64,000 nt of DNA. Origin: Acidimicrobiia bacterium (lineage in GTDB: Bacteria; Actinomycetota; Acidimicrobiia; Acidimicrobiales; Poriferisodalaceae). The stretch lies in assembly GCA_022822525.1 (NCBI GenBank), contig JAJEBN010000024.1, positions 27,163 to 91,162 on the forward strand. The letters run 5' to 3'. Positions within the stretch are counted from its first letter, which is position 1; every line of letters begins with the position of its first letter. The translations under genes and the position numbers were made by a program. The notes under the pieces are model-generated. The model did no database searches. It was given only the letters and a program-made list of their open reading frames with translations, and was not told the origin of the DNA. Positions 9,979 to 18,299 of this stretch are shown here, one piece after another.

Positions 9979-11103
9979 GTGCCGACCGACAGCACCGCGA
10001 ACAGCCCGGCGTTCCGGCTGAGCCAGTACAGCCACGGTGCGGGCTGAGCGTGCAAGCTCGGACCTTCCGAGCTGGCGCAGGTTCTGCGCCATCTGACTCC
10101 CCCGTCGCATCCGGATCTGCTGGTGGGCACCGACACCAGCGACGATGCTGCCGTGTGGCGCCTCGACGGCGACCGGCTGCTGGTGGCGTCGACTGATTTC
10201 TTCGCGCCGATCGTGGACGATGCCCGCACGTGGGGGCGCATTGCGGCCGCCAACGCCGCGAGCGACATCTACGCCATGGGCGCCAGCCCGCTGTTCGCCC
10301 TCAACCTGGCGGCCTGGCCCCGCGATGTGCTCCCGCTGGACTTGCTGGGCGAGGTGCTCGCCGGCGGCGCTGATGCCGCGGCCGACGGCGGCTGGGTGGT
10401 AGCCGGCGGTCACACCATTGACGCACCCGAGCCGCTCTACGGAATGTCGGTGACCGGCACCATCGCAGCTGCTGCCGGAGGATTGGGCCTGCTGACCAAT
10501 GCCGGGGGGCAGCCGGGCCAGGCCCTCGTGCTCACCAAGCCGCTCGGCACCGGCCTGCTCGCGACTGCGCTGAAGCGTTCCGAACCCGATGCCACTGGGC
10601 CCGACGGCAAACTGCATGCGGCCTACGAGGCCGGCGTAGCCGAGATGTGCCGGCTCAACGACGCGGCCGCCGCCGCTGCCGTCGAGGCAGGTGCCACAGC
10701 GGCCACCGATGTGACCGGCTTCGGCCTGCTGGGCCACCTCGCAGAACTCGCTGCGGCCAGCGGGGCGAGTGCCGAGGTGGATGCAGGCGCTGTGCCACTG
10801 CTGCCCGACGTCACCGGGCTCGCAACTGGCGGCTTCGTGCCCGGAGGCACCGGGCGCAACCTGGATCATCTCGCCGAGCGCATCGACGGCGGCGACGAAC
10901 TCACTCGCACCGTACTCGGAGACCCGCAGACCTCGGGCGGTCTGCTGTTCAGCTGCGATCCCGCACGCGCCGATGACGCTGTCCGTGAGCTGCGCGACAA
11001 CGGCCATTGCGCCGCAGTGATCGGCGAGCTCGCCGACGGACATTCCGGCACAATCACCATCGCCGGTGCCGTCGCCGGAGACGCCGGACCCTCGTCAGAC
11101 TGA
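9979..11103 (+). CDS. selD: selenide, water dikinase SelD, itself a selenoprotein (in-frame UGA = Sec23)
   Basis: Makes selenophosphate from selenide and ATP, the selenium donor for Sec-tRNA synthesis. The frame starts at GTG 9979 and reads VPTDSTANSPAFRLSQYSHG, AG, then UGA (10045-10047), then ACKLGPSELAQVLRHLTPPS and on to a stop at 11101-11103, giving 374 residues. E. coli SelD reads RLTQYSHGAGCGCK; the UGA replaces the catalytic Cys17 and the essential lysine follows three residues later (UACK). Further SelD motifs are GTDTSDDAAVW, STDFFAPIVDDARTWGRIAA, ANAASDIYAMG, GGHTIDAPEPLYG, ATDVTGFGLLGHLAE and GDPQTSGGLLF. Sec at this position is known in many SelD proteins. A gene caller would start at 10123 or label this a pseudogene. 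A NadD-like gene starts 8 bp after its stop. Confidence 0.95.
10055..10091 (+). promoter_or_regulatory. candidate SECIS element of selD
   Basis: Two hairpins follow the selD UGA (10045-10047). The first pairs AGCTCGGA (10055-10062) with TCCGAGCT (10066-10073), a perfect 8-bp stem around a 3-nt loop. The second pairs 10073-10079 with 10085-10091, a perfect 7-bp stem with loop GGUUC at 10080-10084, +33 to +37 from the UGA; they share base 10073. The second loop resembles the GGUC loops after the other two UGA codons in this window, so it is the better SelB-site candidate. Confidence 0.6.
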
Positions 11104-11111
11104 GGTTCGCC

Positions 11112-11768
11112 GTGGTCGCGTCAGCCAGCACGACCTGCGATCTTCGAGCCGCTGTGACCGCCGCAGCGGAATCACCTTCCTCACCAGCACGAGCGCTGCG
11201 GCGGGGGGTGTTTCCCGGCTCGTTCAATCCGCCGACGACGGCCCATCTCGCCATCAGCGAAGCCGTGTTGGCCCAGCGCAGCCTCGACCTGCTCGTGTGG
11301 TCGGTCAGCCGGGTAGCGCTCGCCAAGGAGGACGTGCAGCGCCCGCGGCTCAACGACCGGATCGCCGTGCTCGAGGAGGTTGCTGCGCCGATCGAGTGGC
11401 TCGAGATCGACGTCACCGACGCGCAGTTGCTGTCGGACATCGCTGCCGGTTTCGATGTCATCGTCATGGGCGCGGACAAGTGGCAGCAGATCCACGATCC
11501 CATCTTCTACGGCAACGACCCGGCACGCCGCGACGCTTCCATCGCCGCACTGCCGACCGTCGCCATCGCGGCCCGCCCGCCGCACGACTGCCCCGCCGAG
11601 ATGGTGCTCGACCTGCCCGACTGGGTGGGCACGGTGTCGAGCACCCAGGCTCGCACCACCGACCCGGCACTGATGGCACCCGAGGCGGCCCGCTTCGACG
11701 CGCAGACCGGCGCGTGGACCGATCCGGCGCGCTATGAGGCGTGGCTGGCGCGCCAGCGGGAAGACTGA
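11112..11768 (+). CDS. NadD-like nucleotidyltransferase
   Basis: The 218-residue protein from GTG 11112 has a Rossmann-type nucleotidyltransferase start RRGVFPGSFNPPTTAHLAIS and a late VSSTQAR. These correspond to the GxFxPxHxGH and SSTxxR ATP-binding motifs of nicotinate-nucleotide adenylyltransferases and relatives. The first motif is degenerate: TTAH stands where HxGH is usual, keeping only the second histidine. The middle segment FDVIVMGADKWQQIHDPIFY resembles the NadD substrate loop. It begins 8 bp after selD and ends 8 bp before the next gene, an operon-like arrangement. NAD synthesis is one option; a divergent adenylyl- or cytidylyltransferase with another substrate is equally possible. 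Confidence 0.75.
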   Translation: MVASASTTCDLRAAVTAAAESPSSPARALRRGVFPGSFNPPTTAHLAISEAVLAQRSLDLLVWSVSRVALAKEDVQRPRLNDRIAVLEEVAAPIEWLEIDVTDAQLLSDIAAGFDVIVMGADKWQQIHDPIFYGNDPARRDASIAALPTVAIAARPPHDCPAEMVLDLPDWVGTVSSTQARTTDPALMAPEAARFDAQTGAWTDPARYEAWLARQRED

Positions 11769-11776
11769 AGAGCACT

Positions 11777-12754
11777 ATGGACGAAATCCTCGACGTCGAC
11801 CTGATGGCTTTCGAAAGCGGTTCGCCGACCCAGCGCAGGGCAGTCACCGATGGGGTCATGTCCAGCCTGCGAACGGGCTTCGTCTATACCGCTCACGACC
11901 TGCCGGGTGGCCTGCTGGATGACGCATACGAGGTGCTGGGCCGCTTCTTTGCGCTCGAACCCGACGCCAAGATGCGCTGCGTCGACGTGGAGTCGTTCGG
12001 CGCCCGGGGCTACACCGGTGCCCTCACCGAAACGGCCGCCATCTCGGACCTGCCCGACTGGAAGGAGATGTTCAACTGGAGCGATCTCCCCCCAGCAGGC
12101 CACCCGCTCACAGTCAAGCACAGCCGCTGGTACCGGCCCTCGATCTTTCCCGATGGCGACATCGACGGCGCCGGTTCAATCCTCACCGAATTCCACCGGC
12201 GGCTCGTTGAGCTGCAGCGACGTTTTCTGCGCGTCATCGCCGAGGGCATCGGCGCTCACGAGACCTACTTCGACAGGATGACCACCTACGGCACGCACCT
12301 CAGCCGGGCCATCCACTACCCGCCGATGTCGCATGCCCCCAGCGGCGGCAGCGAAGGCCACGTCTGGGCCGACGAGCACGCCGACATCAACCTCATCACC
12401 GCCCTGCCCCGGGCCACCGACCGCGGGCTGCAGGTGCGCATCGACGGCGAATGGACCGATGCCGCCCCGCCCGAGGATCACGTCATCATCAACTCGGGCA
12501 TCATGCTGGAGCACGTCACCAATGGCCTGATCGGTGCCGGCTGGCACCGCGTCAAGGCCGACCCGGACCAGCACACCAGCCGGCTCAGCGTGGTCCAGTT
12601 CTGCCACCCTCGCCCGTCCACCATCCTGGTACCGGCGCCCTCCACCGTCAGCGCCGAACGGCCCTGCCGTTACGAGGCCGTCTCGGCCGAGGACCGGCTC
12701 GAAGAGGTGATCTGGGAGATCAATCTCATCCCTGACGCCCGCCGCGTCGACTGA
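11777..12754 (+). CDS. 2-oxoglutarate/Fe(II)-dependent oxygenase, isopenicillin N synthase-like
   Basis: A 325-residue non-heme iron oxygenase of the isopenicillin N synthase superfamily. The N-terminal part, RTGFVYTAHDLPGGLLDDAY and RFFALEPDAKMRC, matches the conserved region before the barrel. The iron triad is visible as EHADINLIT (HxD) and LEHVTNG (distal His), followed by the RLSVV arginine that holds 2-oxoglutarate. The likely start is ATG 11777 (MDEILDVDLMAFES), 8 bp after the NadD-like stop. It is probably co-transcribed with selD and the NadD-like gene. The substrate is unknown. Confidence 0.85.
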   Translation: MDEILDVDLMAFESGSPTQRRAVTDGVMSSLRTGFVYTAHDLPGGLLDDAYEVLGRFFALEPDAKMRCVDVESFGARGYTGALTETAAISDLPDWKEMFNWSDLPPAGHPLTVKHSRWYRPSIFPDGDIDGAGSILTEFHRRLVELQRRFLRVIAEGIGAHETYFDRMTTYGTHLSRAIHYPPMSHAPSGGSEGHVWADEHADINLITALPRATDRGLQVRIDGEWTDAAPPEDHVIINSGIMLEHVTNGLIGAGWHRVKADPDQHTSRLSVVQFCHPRPSTILVPAPSTVSAERPCRYEAVSAEDRLEEVIWEINLIPDARRVD

Positions 12755-12794
12755 ACACGGCCGAACGCGACTGAGCCGACCGCAGATCGGCTGG

Positions 12795-14231
12795 CTAGAG
12801 CTCGAGCAGGGCGTTCTCGACGACCTCGGTCAGCGCCGGGTGGATGTAGAACTGCTCGTGGGCCATCTGGTCGACCGTCTGGCCGAACGCCATGCCTTGG
12901 ATCAGCTGCTGGATCAGGGTGGATGCCTGCGGCCCGATGATGTGTGCGCCGAGCAACTGGCGGGTCTCTGCATGCGCGATGAGCTTCGCGAAGCTGGCGG
13001 TGTCCTCCATCGCCCAGCCGTATGCCGTGTGGCCGAAGGGCTTGTTCGCCACCGAGATCGGCAGGCCCTGCGCCCTGGCGTCTCGCTCGGTGAGGCCGAC
13101 CGACGCGACCTGAGGGTGCGAGAACACGGCATGGGGAACCAGGTCCTCCCGGACGGTGCGCATAGGACCGTCGACCTCGCCCTCGGCCACCAGCAGGTTG
13201 TGACGCAAGGCACGCACCTGCGCATTGGCGAGGTGCTTGAGCTGGATCTCGCTCGACAGGTCGCCGAAGGCCCACACGCCGGGTGCCGAGGTACGGAAGA
13301 ATTCGTCGGTCAGCACACGGCCGTCGGCGTCATCCACTCCTGCAAGGTCGAGGGCGAGCTGGTCGCCGTTGGGCACTCGCCCAGTGGCGACCAGCAGCAC
13401 ATCGGCACTCACCGACTCGGCTCGGCCCCCGCGGGTGAACTCGACCGTGTAGCTGTTGCCGCGGCCGCTCGGCGAGCCATCGTTGGCGTACACAAAATCC
13501 GCGGCTGCGCCGCGCACTGAGGTCACCGTTGCGTCGAGGCGCAGGTCGAAGTGGCGCTGGGCCGCCGTGGTGAACGCCGCAGACACATCGTCATCCTCGG
13601 CCCGCAGCAGTCGCCCGCTGCGGTTGACCACCGTGACCTCGGTTCCCAGCGCCGAGAACACATAGCCCAGCTCGCAGGCGATGTACCCGCCGCCGAGCAC
13701 GATCATCGAGGACGGCAGTGAGTCCAGCCGCATCACGGTGTCGGAGGTGTGGAACGGCACCGTGCCGAGGCCGCGGTACGGCGGCAGAAAGGCCCGGGCG
13801 CCAGCGCCGAGCACCACATGCCGCCCCGACACCGACTCGGTGCTGCCGTCGCCCATCCGTACGGCCAGGCGCCGGTCGCTCACAAAGCGAGCGTCGCCCT
13901 CGAACACGGTGACATTGGGGCACTCGGCACCGGAGCGGTAATCGCGCCCGCCTCTGGCGATGGGGTCAATGCGGCCGAAGACGCGATCCCGGATGGCAGG
14001 CCAGTCGGCGCTGTCGAAACTGGCGGCGATGCCGTAGTCGTCCGCCGTCGCAATGGTGTCGGCAACATCGGCTGCGTACACGAACATCTTGGAAGGGATG
14101 CAGCCCACATTCAGGCAGGTACCGCCGAACGTGCCGCGTTCGACGATCGCAATCGACCAGTCGTCGAACTCGGGACCGGGAATGGAATTGGCCGAGCCGG
14201 TGCCGACGATGACCAAGTCGAAATCTGCCAT
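12795..14231 (-). CDS. mtr: mycothione reductase
   Basis: An NADPH/FAD disulfide reductase of the pyridine nucleotide-disulfide family. From ATG 14231 it is 478 residues: FAD site FDLVIVGTGSANSI, redox disulfide GGTCLNVGCIPSKMFVY, NAD(P) site IVLGGGYIACELGYVFSALG, second FAD site GVWAFGDLSSEIQLKH. The C-terminal active-site histidine region ends FYIHPALTEVVENALLEL. The CLNVGC motif with SKMF and the short C-terminus fit actinobacterial mycothione reductase better than glutathione reductase or lipoamide dehydrogenase. It would keep mycothiol reduced. It is convergent with the oxygenase gene. A TTG at 14243 is an alternative start. The glycine-cleavage L protein is a less likely identity. Confidence 0.87.
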   Translation of the reverse strand: MADFDLVIVGTGSANSIPGPEFDDWSIAIVERGTFGGTCLNVGCIPSKMFVYAADVADTIATADDYGIAASFDSADWPAIRDRVFGRIDPIARGGRDYRSGAECPNVTVFEGDARFVSDRRLAVRMGDGSTESVSGRHVVLGAGARAFLPPYRGLGTVPFHTSDTVMRLDSLPSSMIVLGGGYIACELGYVFSALGTEVTVVNRSGRLLRAEDDDVSAAFTTAAQRHFDLRLDATVTSVRGAAADFVYANDGSPSGRGNSYTVEFTRGGRAESVSADVLLVATGRVPNGDQLALDLAGVDDADGRVLTDEFFRTSAPGVWAFGDLSSEIQLKHLANAQVRALRHNLLVAEGEVDGPMRTVREDLVPHAVFSHPQVASVGLTERDARAQGLPISVANKPFGHTAYGWAMEDTASFAKLIAHAETRQLLGAHIIGPQASTLIQQLIQGMAFGQTVDQMAHEQFYIHPALTEVVENALLEL

Positions 14232-14275
14232 GTGCGCAGTCAATCAGCGCTTCTCGCCAAGAGCAGCGACCGGCC

Positions 14276-15580
14276 TCACACCAGCGCTTGGTACACGAGC
14301 GCCTTCAGCTCAGGGCGGATCGGGTGGACGCTCGAGGGCAGCAGCTGCGTCAGGAAGACGACGGTGATGTCCTCGACGGGATCCACCCAGAACGCCGTCG
14401 ACGCAGCCCCTCCCCAGGCGAACTCGCCCTTGCTGGAGACCACCTTTGCCTTGGCGGGATCGAGCACCACCGAGAAGCCCAAGCCGAAGCCGACACCGTC
14501 GAAAGCTGCCTCAGAGAACAGTGCCCGGCCGCACTCGGTGAGATCGGTCCCGCCCGGCAGGTGATTGCTGGCCATGAACTCGAGGGTTCGCCGTCCGATG
14601 ACGCGAGCACCGTCCAGCTCGCCGCCGTTGCGCAGCATCTGCGTGAAGCGGTGGTAGTCCCCCATGGTCGAGACAAGACCGCCGCCGCCGGAGAGGATCT
14701 TGGGCGGTCCCAGGTAGGCCGACTTGTGTGGGTCATCCATCAGCGTGCGCGCCAAGCCCGGGTCGTCGGGCCGGTACGCCGGCATCGTCGGCCCGGTGTT
14801 GCCAGCCGCCTCGCGTGCCGCCAGCGCTGCCGTGGTGTAGTTGGCCGCAAAGCGCTCGATGTCGGCTTCTGGCACTTGGAAGCCTGTGTCGGTCATGCCG
14901 AGCGGCCCGGTCACGTGCTCGATGAGGTACTCGTCGAGCGGCTGGCCCGAGACCAGCTCGACGACGCGGCCCAGGACATCGGTGGAGTAGCTGTAGTTCC
15001 ACTCGGTGCCCGGATCGAACAGCAGCGGCAGCGAGGCGAGCGCCTCGCAGGTCTCCTCGAGGTTGCCGGGCGCGCCCCAGTTGAAGCCGTTCGCCCGGTA
15101 GAGGGCATCCACCTCGTTCGCGAAGTGGAAGTCGTAGGTCAGGCCCGAGGTGTGGGTCAGCAGGCTGTGGACGGTCACCTCGCTGGCCGGCTCGCGGGTC
15201 TGATACTGCATCACATTGCCCCCCGCAAAGACCCGGGCACGCGCGAAGTCCGGAATCCAGCGCGAGATCGGGTCCTTGAGCTGGAAGCAGCCCTGCTCGT
15301 ACAGCTGCATGGCGGCGATCGACACGATGGGCTTGGTCATCGAGTAGATGCGGAAAATGGTGTCGGAGGTGACCGGCAGCGATCGCTCGCAATCACGCTC
15401 GCCGTAGCGGTGGGTGTACGCGATGCGGCCGCCGCGGCTCACCAGCACCGAAACGCCCGGCAGGCGCCCGTCGTCGACGTAGCGATCGAGATGGGCTGCA
15501 ATGCGCTCCAGCCGCTGGACGTCGAAGCCCACCTCAGCCGGCTCGACGTCTGGCTCGATGTCTGGCTTGATCGATCCCAT
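14276..15580 (-). CDS. serine hydrolase of the beta-lactamase / EstB family
   Basis: A 434-residue protein with the penicillin-binding-like transpeptidase fold. The serine motif SxxK is IYSMTKPIVSIAAMQLYEQG. A tyrosine motif YSYST lies in the middle (EWNYSYSTDVLGRVVELVSG), and GGGGLVSTMGDYHRFTQML is typical of class C-like esterases. No signal peptide is seen from ATG 15580, so it is probably cytoplasmic and more likely an esterase or lactonase than a beta-lactamase. The ATG at 15580 (MGSIKPDIEPDVEPAEVGFD) is preferred because the upstream open frame is cysteine-rich and unlike the family. It lies 44 bp upstream of mtr on the same strand. Substrate unknown. Confidence 0.86.
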   Translation of the reverse strand: MGSIKPDIEPDVEPAEVGFDVQRLERIAAHLDRYVDDGRLPGVSVLVSRGGRIAYTHRYGERDCERSLPVTSDTIFRIYSMTKPIVSIAAMQLYEQGCFQLKDPISRWIPDFARARVFAGGNVMQYQTREPASEVTVHSLLTHTSGLTYDFHFANEVDALYRANGFNWGAPGNLEETCEALASLPLLFDPGTEWNYSYSTDVLGRVVELVSGQPLDEYLIEHVTGPLGMTDTGFQVPEADIERFAANYTTAALAAREAAGNTGPTMPAYRPDDPGLARTLMDDPHKSAYLGPPKILSGGGGLVSTMGDYHRFTQMLRNGGELDGARVIGRRTLEFMASNHLPGGTDLTECGRALFSEAAFDGVGFGLGFSVVLDPAKAKVVSSKGEFAWGGAASTAFWVDPVEDITVVFLTQLLPSSVHPIRPELKALVYQALV

Positions 15581-15895
15581 CACGGTCTCCAATCCGGCGT
15601 GCTGCGCGCCGTCGCAGGCTACGCCGCACGCACCTGCCAGATGCATCGGCGCGCCGCGCCAGACTGGCCCGCAGTGGAACACATGCCCGCCGCAGCATTC
15701 AGTCCCGCAGCGGCACACGAACTCACAGCCAGAGGCAGATTTCCAAACTACACAAAACCGATGTAAATAGATTGAGAATAAAGCTCTTGACAGCAGGTAA
15801 GCAACCGCAACTAGAGTGCCGCAGACCCTCCGGACGCTCGGCAATGCGACCCAGGGCTTCCGGGATCAAGCGATGCAGCGAAAGGTGAAGCGCCT
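15581..15895 (+). promoter_or_regulatory. divergent intergenic region with a candidate promoter for the gene at 15896
   Basis: This 315-bp gap separates the hydrolase (leftward) from a small gene (rightward). Its middle (about 15740-15815) is clearly AT-richer than the surroundings. A TTGACA box at 15787-15792 and TAGAGT at 15812-15817 are 19 bp apart, a plausible sigma-70-type promoter reading right. A purine-rich ribosome site, AAGGTGA, lies at 15882-15888, 7 bp before the GTG at 15896. Confidence 0.45.
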
Positions 15896-16282
15896 GTGAA
15901 GACCACGCATGAATTCTGTTTATTTGTCGACGGCGCCGAACTCTCCGTGTCCTCCGTCGCGGAGCAGCTCGATCGCGCTGGGTACACGCACCCCGCTGCT
16001 GCGGTCAGCGGCGGCATCCAAGCCCTCGTGTTCGTCAGGGCAGCGGATCGGCTCGCCGATGCCGTCGAGGCGGTCGCGTCAGATGCCGAACAGATCGAGG
16101 GTGTCAGCATCGCTCGTGAATTCCGCACCGGTGCGGCGGCGGCTTTCGACCCCCGAACGCTGGACTCCTTGAGCCTGTGCGACGAGACCGCAGGGGCTGA
16201 GACAACCAGCACGGCACCAACGCGGCCCGCTCGGCGAGCCAGGCGTGCACGGCATCACAGCGCGGCGATCTCGCTCACCTAG
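15896..16282 (+). CDS. hypothetical protein, 128 residues
   Basis: The protein from GTG 15896 reads MKTTHEFCLFVDGAELSVSS, then VAEQLDRAGYTHPAAAVSGG and IQALVFVRAADRLADAVEAV. It has alternating strands and helices and looks like a small soluble alpha/beta domain, followed by a basic, low-complexity tail (TRPARRARRARHH). A promoter and a good ribosome site precede it, which supports its being real. I do not recognise the family. The rightward neighbour is a histidine phosphatase gene 82 bp away. Confidence 0.6.
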   Translation: MKTTHEFCLFVDGAELSVSSVAEQLDRAGYTHPAAAVSGGIQALVFVRAADRLADAVEAVASDAEQIEGVSIAREFRTGAAAAFDPRTLDSLSLCDETAGAETTSTAPTRPARRARRARHHSAAISLT

Positions 16283-16364
16283 AGGCCCAGCGACCTCGGG
16301 GCAACAACGTGCCGTGCGAGGTCGCACCTAGAGTTCTGCGGTGTGGATGTCAGCGGCAGGCGAG

Positions 16365-17045
16365 ATGGCTGAACAGGAACTGCTCTCGCGCTTGGTGATC
16401 GTCCGCCATGGCGAGTCGGTGGCGATGGCCGAAGGCATCGTCGGCGGACCCAACGGATGCCGCGGTCTCACCGAGCGAGGCCGCGCGCAGGCCGCCGCGT
16501 TGCGGGACAGGTTCGCCGCGGGCCGTGAGCCGGCCGTGGAGGTCGTGTACTCCTCTCCGCTGCCGAGGGCACGCGAGACCACCGAGATCGTTCTGCCGGC
16601 GCTGGGCAGCGGCGCCGAGCGCGGCAAGCTCGACGTGCATATCCACGACGACCTCGAGGAAATGCGCCTCACCCCCGCCGACGGCATGACCTGGGACGCC
16701 GCACGAGAGCACTTCGGGTTCGTGCAGCCGATGAACGAGCCGTACGCCGAGGTGATCCCGGGCGGCGAGAGCCGTGCGGGCTTCCGCCACCGCGTCGCAA
16801 AAGCACTGAACGACATCGCTGCGGCGCACCCGGCCAAGACCGTGTTCCTGGGATGCCACGGAGGCATCACCTCCGCCGCAATGGCGATGGCCTTCGGTAT
16901 CGCGCCCAGCCACCGGGGTGTCGGCGTAGTCACGGCAGTGACGTCGATCACCGAACTGGAGCTGCTTGCTTTCGAGGGGCGGCGCCTGTGGCAGGTTCGG
17001 CGATTCAACGACGCCGCGCATCTCGCTGCGGTCGAGGCAGCCTGA
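16365..17045 (+). CDS. histidine phosphatase (phosphoglycerate mutase-like) family protein
   Basis: About 226 residues. The catalytic RHG motif is in SRLVIVRHGESVAMAEGIVG, followed by LTERGRAQAAALRDRF and YSSPLPRARETTEIV. The acid region is LEEMRLTPADGM and the second catalytic histidine is in FLGCHGGITSAAM. This is the complete set for a broad-specificity phosphatase of the 2-phosphohistidine superfamily. The long insertion before the last motif and the lack of mutase hallmarks make a phosphatase more likely than glycolytic mutase. ATG 16365 is preferred; GTG 16341 in frame is an alternative. Substrate unknown. Confidence 0.85.
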   Translation: MAEQELLSRLVIVRHGESVAMAEGIVGGPNGCRGLTERGRAQAAALRDRFAAGREPAVEVVYSSPLPRARETTEIVLPALGSGAERGKLDVHIHDDLEEMRLTPADGMTWDAAREHFGFVQPMNEPYAEVIPGGESRAGFRHRVAKALNDIAAAHPAKTVFLGCHGGITSAAMAMAFGIAPSHRGVGVVTAVTSITELELLAFEGRRLWQVRRFNDAAHLAAVEAA

Positions 17046-17110
17046 GCTGCTGCGTGCGACGGGGCAGCATCGCCAACCGCCGCAACGCTCTAAGTTGGCA
17101 TTGCCTGTGT

Positions 17111-17170
17111 TGTCCGGCGCTGGGCTGTCGGACACTGGGGTGTCGGACATTGGGGTGTCGGACACTGGGC
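17111..17170 (+). repeat. four tandem 15-bp units
   Basis: Units at 17111-17125, 17126-17140, 17141-17155 and 17156-17170. The last three are near identical copies of TGTCGGACACTGGGG; the first (TGTCCGGCGCTGGGC) is degenerate. They sit in the 149-bp spacer before the NicX-like gene, and the 5' end of that gene follows 25 bp later. The unit length is a multiple of three but no supported gene covers it. Confidence 0.85.
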
Positions 17171-17194
17171 CCATGAACATGTGGGGAGGACCGG

Positions 17195-18241
17195 ATGCTG
17201 GTTGAGCGAATCGAAGCGAAGTGGATCGACGCGTTCGCGTCGGTCTTCGAGCTGTGCGGCGTCGATGACAGCCAGACCGCCGCCATCCTGTCGGAGAGCC
17301 AGAGCCGAGCCGTCAACGTGAACCTGGCCGAACTGGCGCTGGATCGCCTCGGCCTCCCGCCGATCCATGTTGTCGTGCCGACGCCACGACAGTCCGCACC
17401 CGTGCCAGTGCGTTCTACCGGCGCGTCCGATGCCATCGCCGGCTCGACCGCGGTGATGGCCGCCCTGGGTGCGGTGGACTTCGTGGTGGACTGCACGGTG
17501 GAAGGGCTGCTGCACGCGTCCGAGCTGCCGTCGATCCTGGGAGAGGGCACCCGAATCCTCATGGTCTCCAACGAGCATCCCGAGGCCCTGGAGCGGCTGC
17601 TGCCCGAGCCCGACCTCGAGCCGAAAGTCAAGACCGGCATCCGCAAGCTCATCGGAGCATCGGAGATGACCGTCCGCTCGACCGCAGGCACCGATCTTGT
17701 CGTCGACGTCAGCGAGGCGCCGTGCGGCGGCGGCTGGGGCTACACCTCACGGCCGGGCACGATCAGCCACTGGCCTGGCGGGCTGTGCCTCGCATTCCCG
17801 AAGGCCGGGACGGTCAACGGCACCATCGTGATGGACCGAGGCGATATGAACCTCACGTTCAAGCGGTACATCGAGTCGCCGGTCACGCTGCACATCGACA
17901 ACGACTACGTCGTCAACGTCGAGGGTGCCGGCACCGACGCCGCACTGTTCCGCAGCTACACCGATGCCTGGGGCGACCGCGAGGCCTATGCCACCAGCCA
18001 TGTGGGCTGGGGCATGAACCCGGGCGCTCGCTGGGACACCCTGTCGATGTACGACCGCAGCCAGACAAATGGCACCGAGCAGCGGGCGTTTGCCGGGAAC
18101 TTCCTGTACTCCACCGGCGCGAATGAGCACGCCGGTCGGCACACGCTGGGTCACTTCGACCTGCCGATGCGCAATCACAGCGTGTTTCTCGACGGCGAGG
18201 CGGTCGTGATCGACGGCCAGCTGCAAGGCGACCTGGTCTGA
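17195..18241 (+). CDS. NicX-like non-heme iron enzyme (2,5-dihydroxypyridine 5,6-dioxygenase / M29-like fold)
   Basis: A 348-residue soluble protein. The overall pattern matches NicX and related M29-type proteins: GAVDFVVDCTVEGLLHASEL, then GWGYTSRPGTISHWPGGLCL, SHVGWGMNPGARWD and RHTLGHFDLPMRNHS. From memory NicX of nicotinate degraders binds iron through His265, His318 and Asp320; here a histidine in SHVGWG and the pair His320/Asp322 (GHFDLP) are placed alike. NicX opens the dihydroxypyridine ring. Whether this protein does so or acts on another substrate cannot be decided. It lies upstream of an acyl-CoA ligase and a 3-hydroxyisobutyrate-type dehydrogenase on the same strand. Confidence 0.65.
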   Translation: MLVERIEAKWIDAFASVFELCGVDDSQTAAILSESQSRAVNVNLAELALDRLGLPPIHVVVPTPRQSAPVPVRSTGASDAIAGSTAVMAALGAVDFVVDCTVEGLLHASELPSILGEGTRILMVSNEHPEALERLLPEPDLEPKVKTGIRKLIGASEMTVRSTAGTDLVVDVSEAPCGGGWGYTSRPGTISHWPGGLCLAFPKAGTVNGTIVMDRGDMNLTFKRYIESPVTLHIDNDYVVNVEGAGTDAALFRSYTDAWGDREAYATSHVGWGMNPGARWDTLSMYDRSQTNGTEQRAFAGNFLYSTGANEHAGRHTLGHFDLPMRNHSVFLDGEAVVIDGQLQGDLV

Positions 18242-18299
18242 GCCCACCCGGTGACTCCTTGACTGCAGATCCGCATCCGACCGGCTGCAGGCACGCATC

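Noticed and set aside
12795..14231. Lipoamide dehydrogenase (glycine cleavage L protein)
   Set aside because: The short C-terminus ending in the VVENALLEL helix and the overall length fit mycothione reductase better; the gene is not next to gcv genes.
14276..15844. Longer beta-lactamase-family protein starting at 15844
   Set aside because: The extra N-terminus is cysteine-rich and unlike the family, covers an AT-rich promoter-like region, and ATG 15580 gives a normal-length enzyme.
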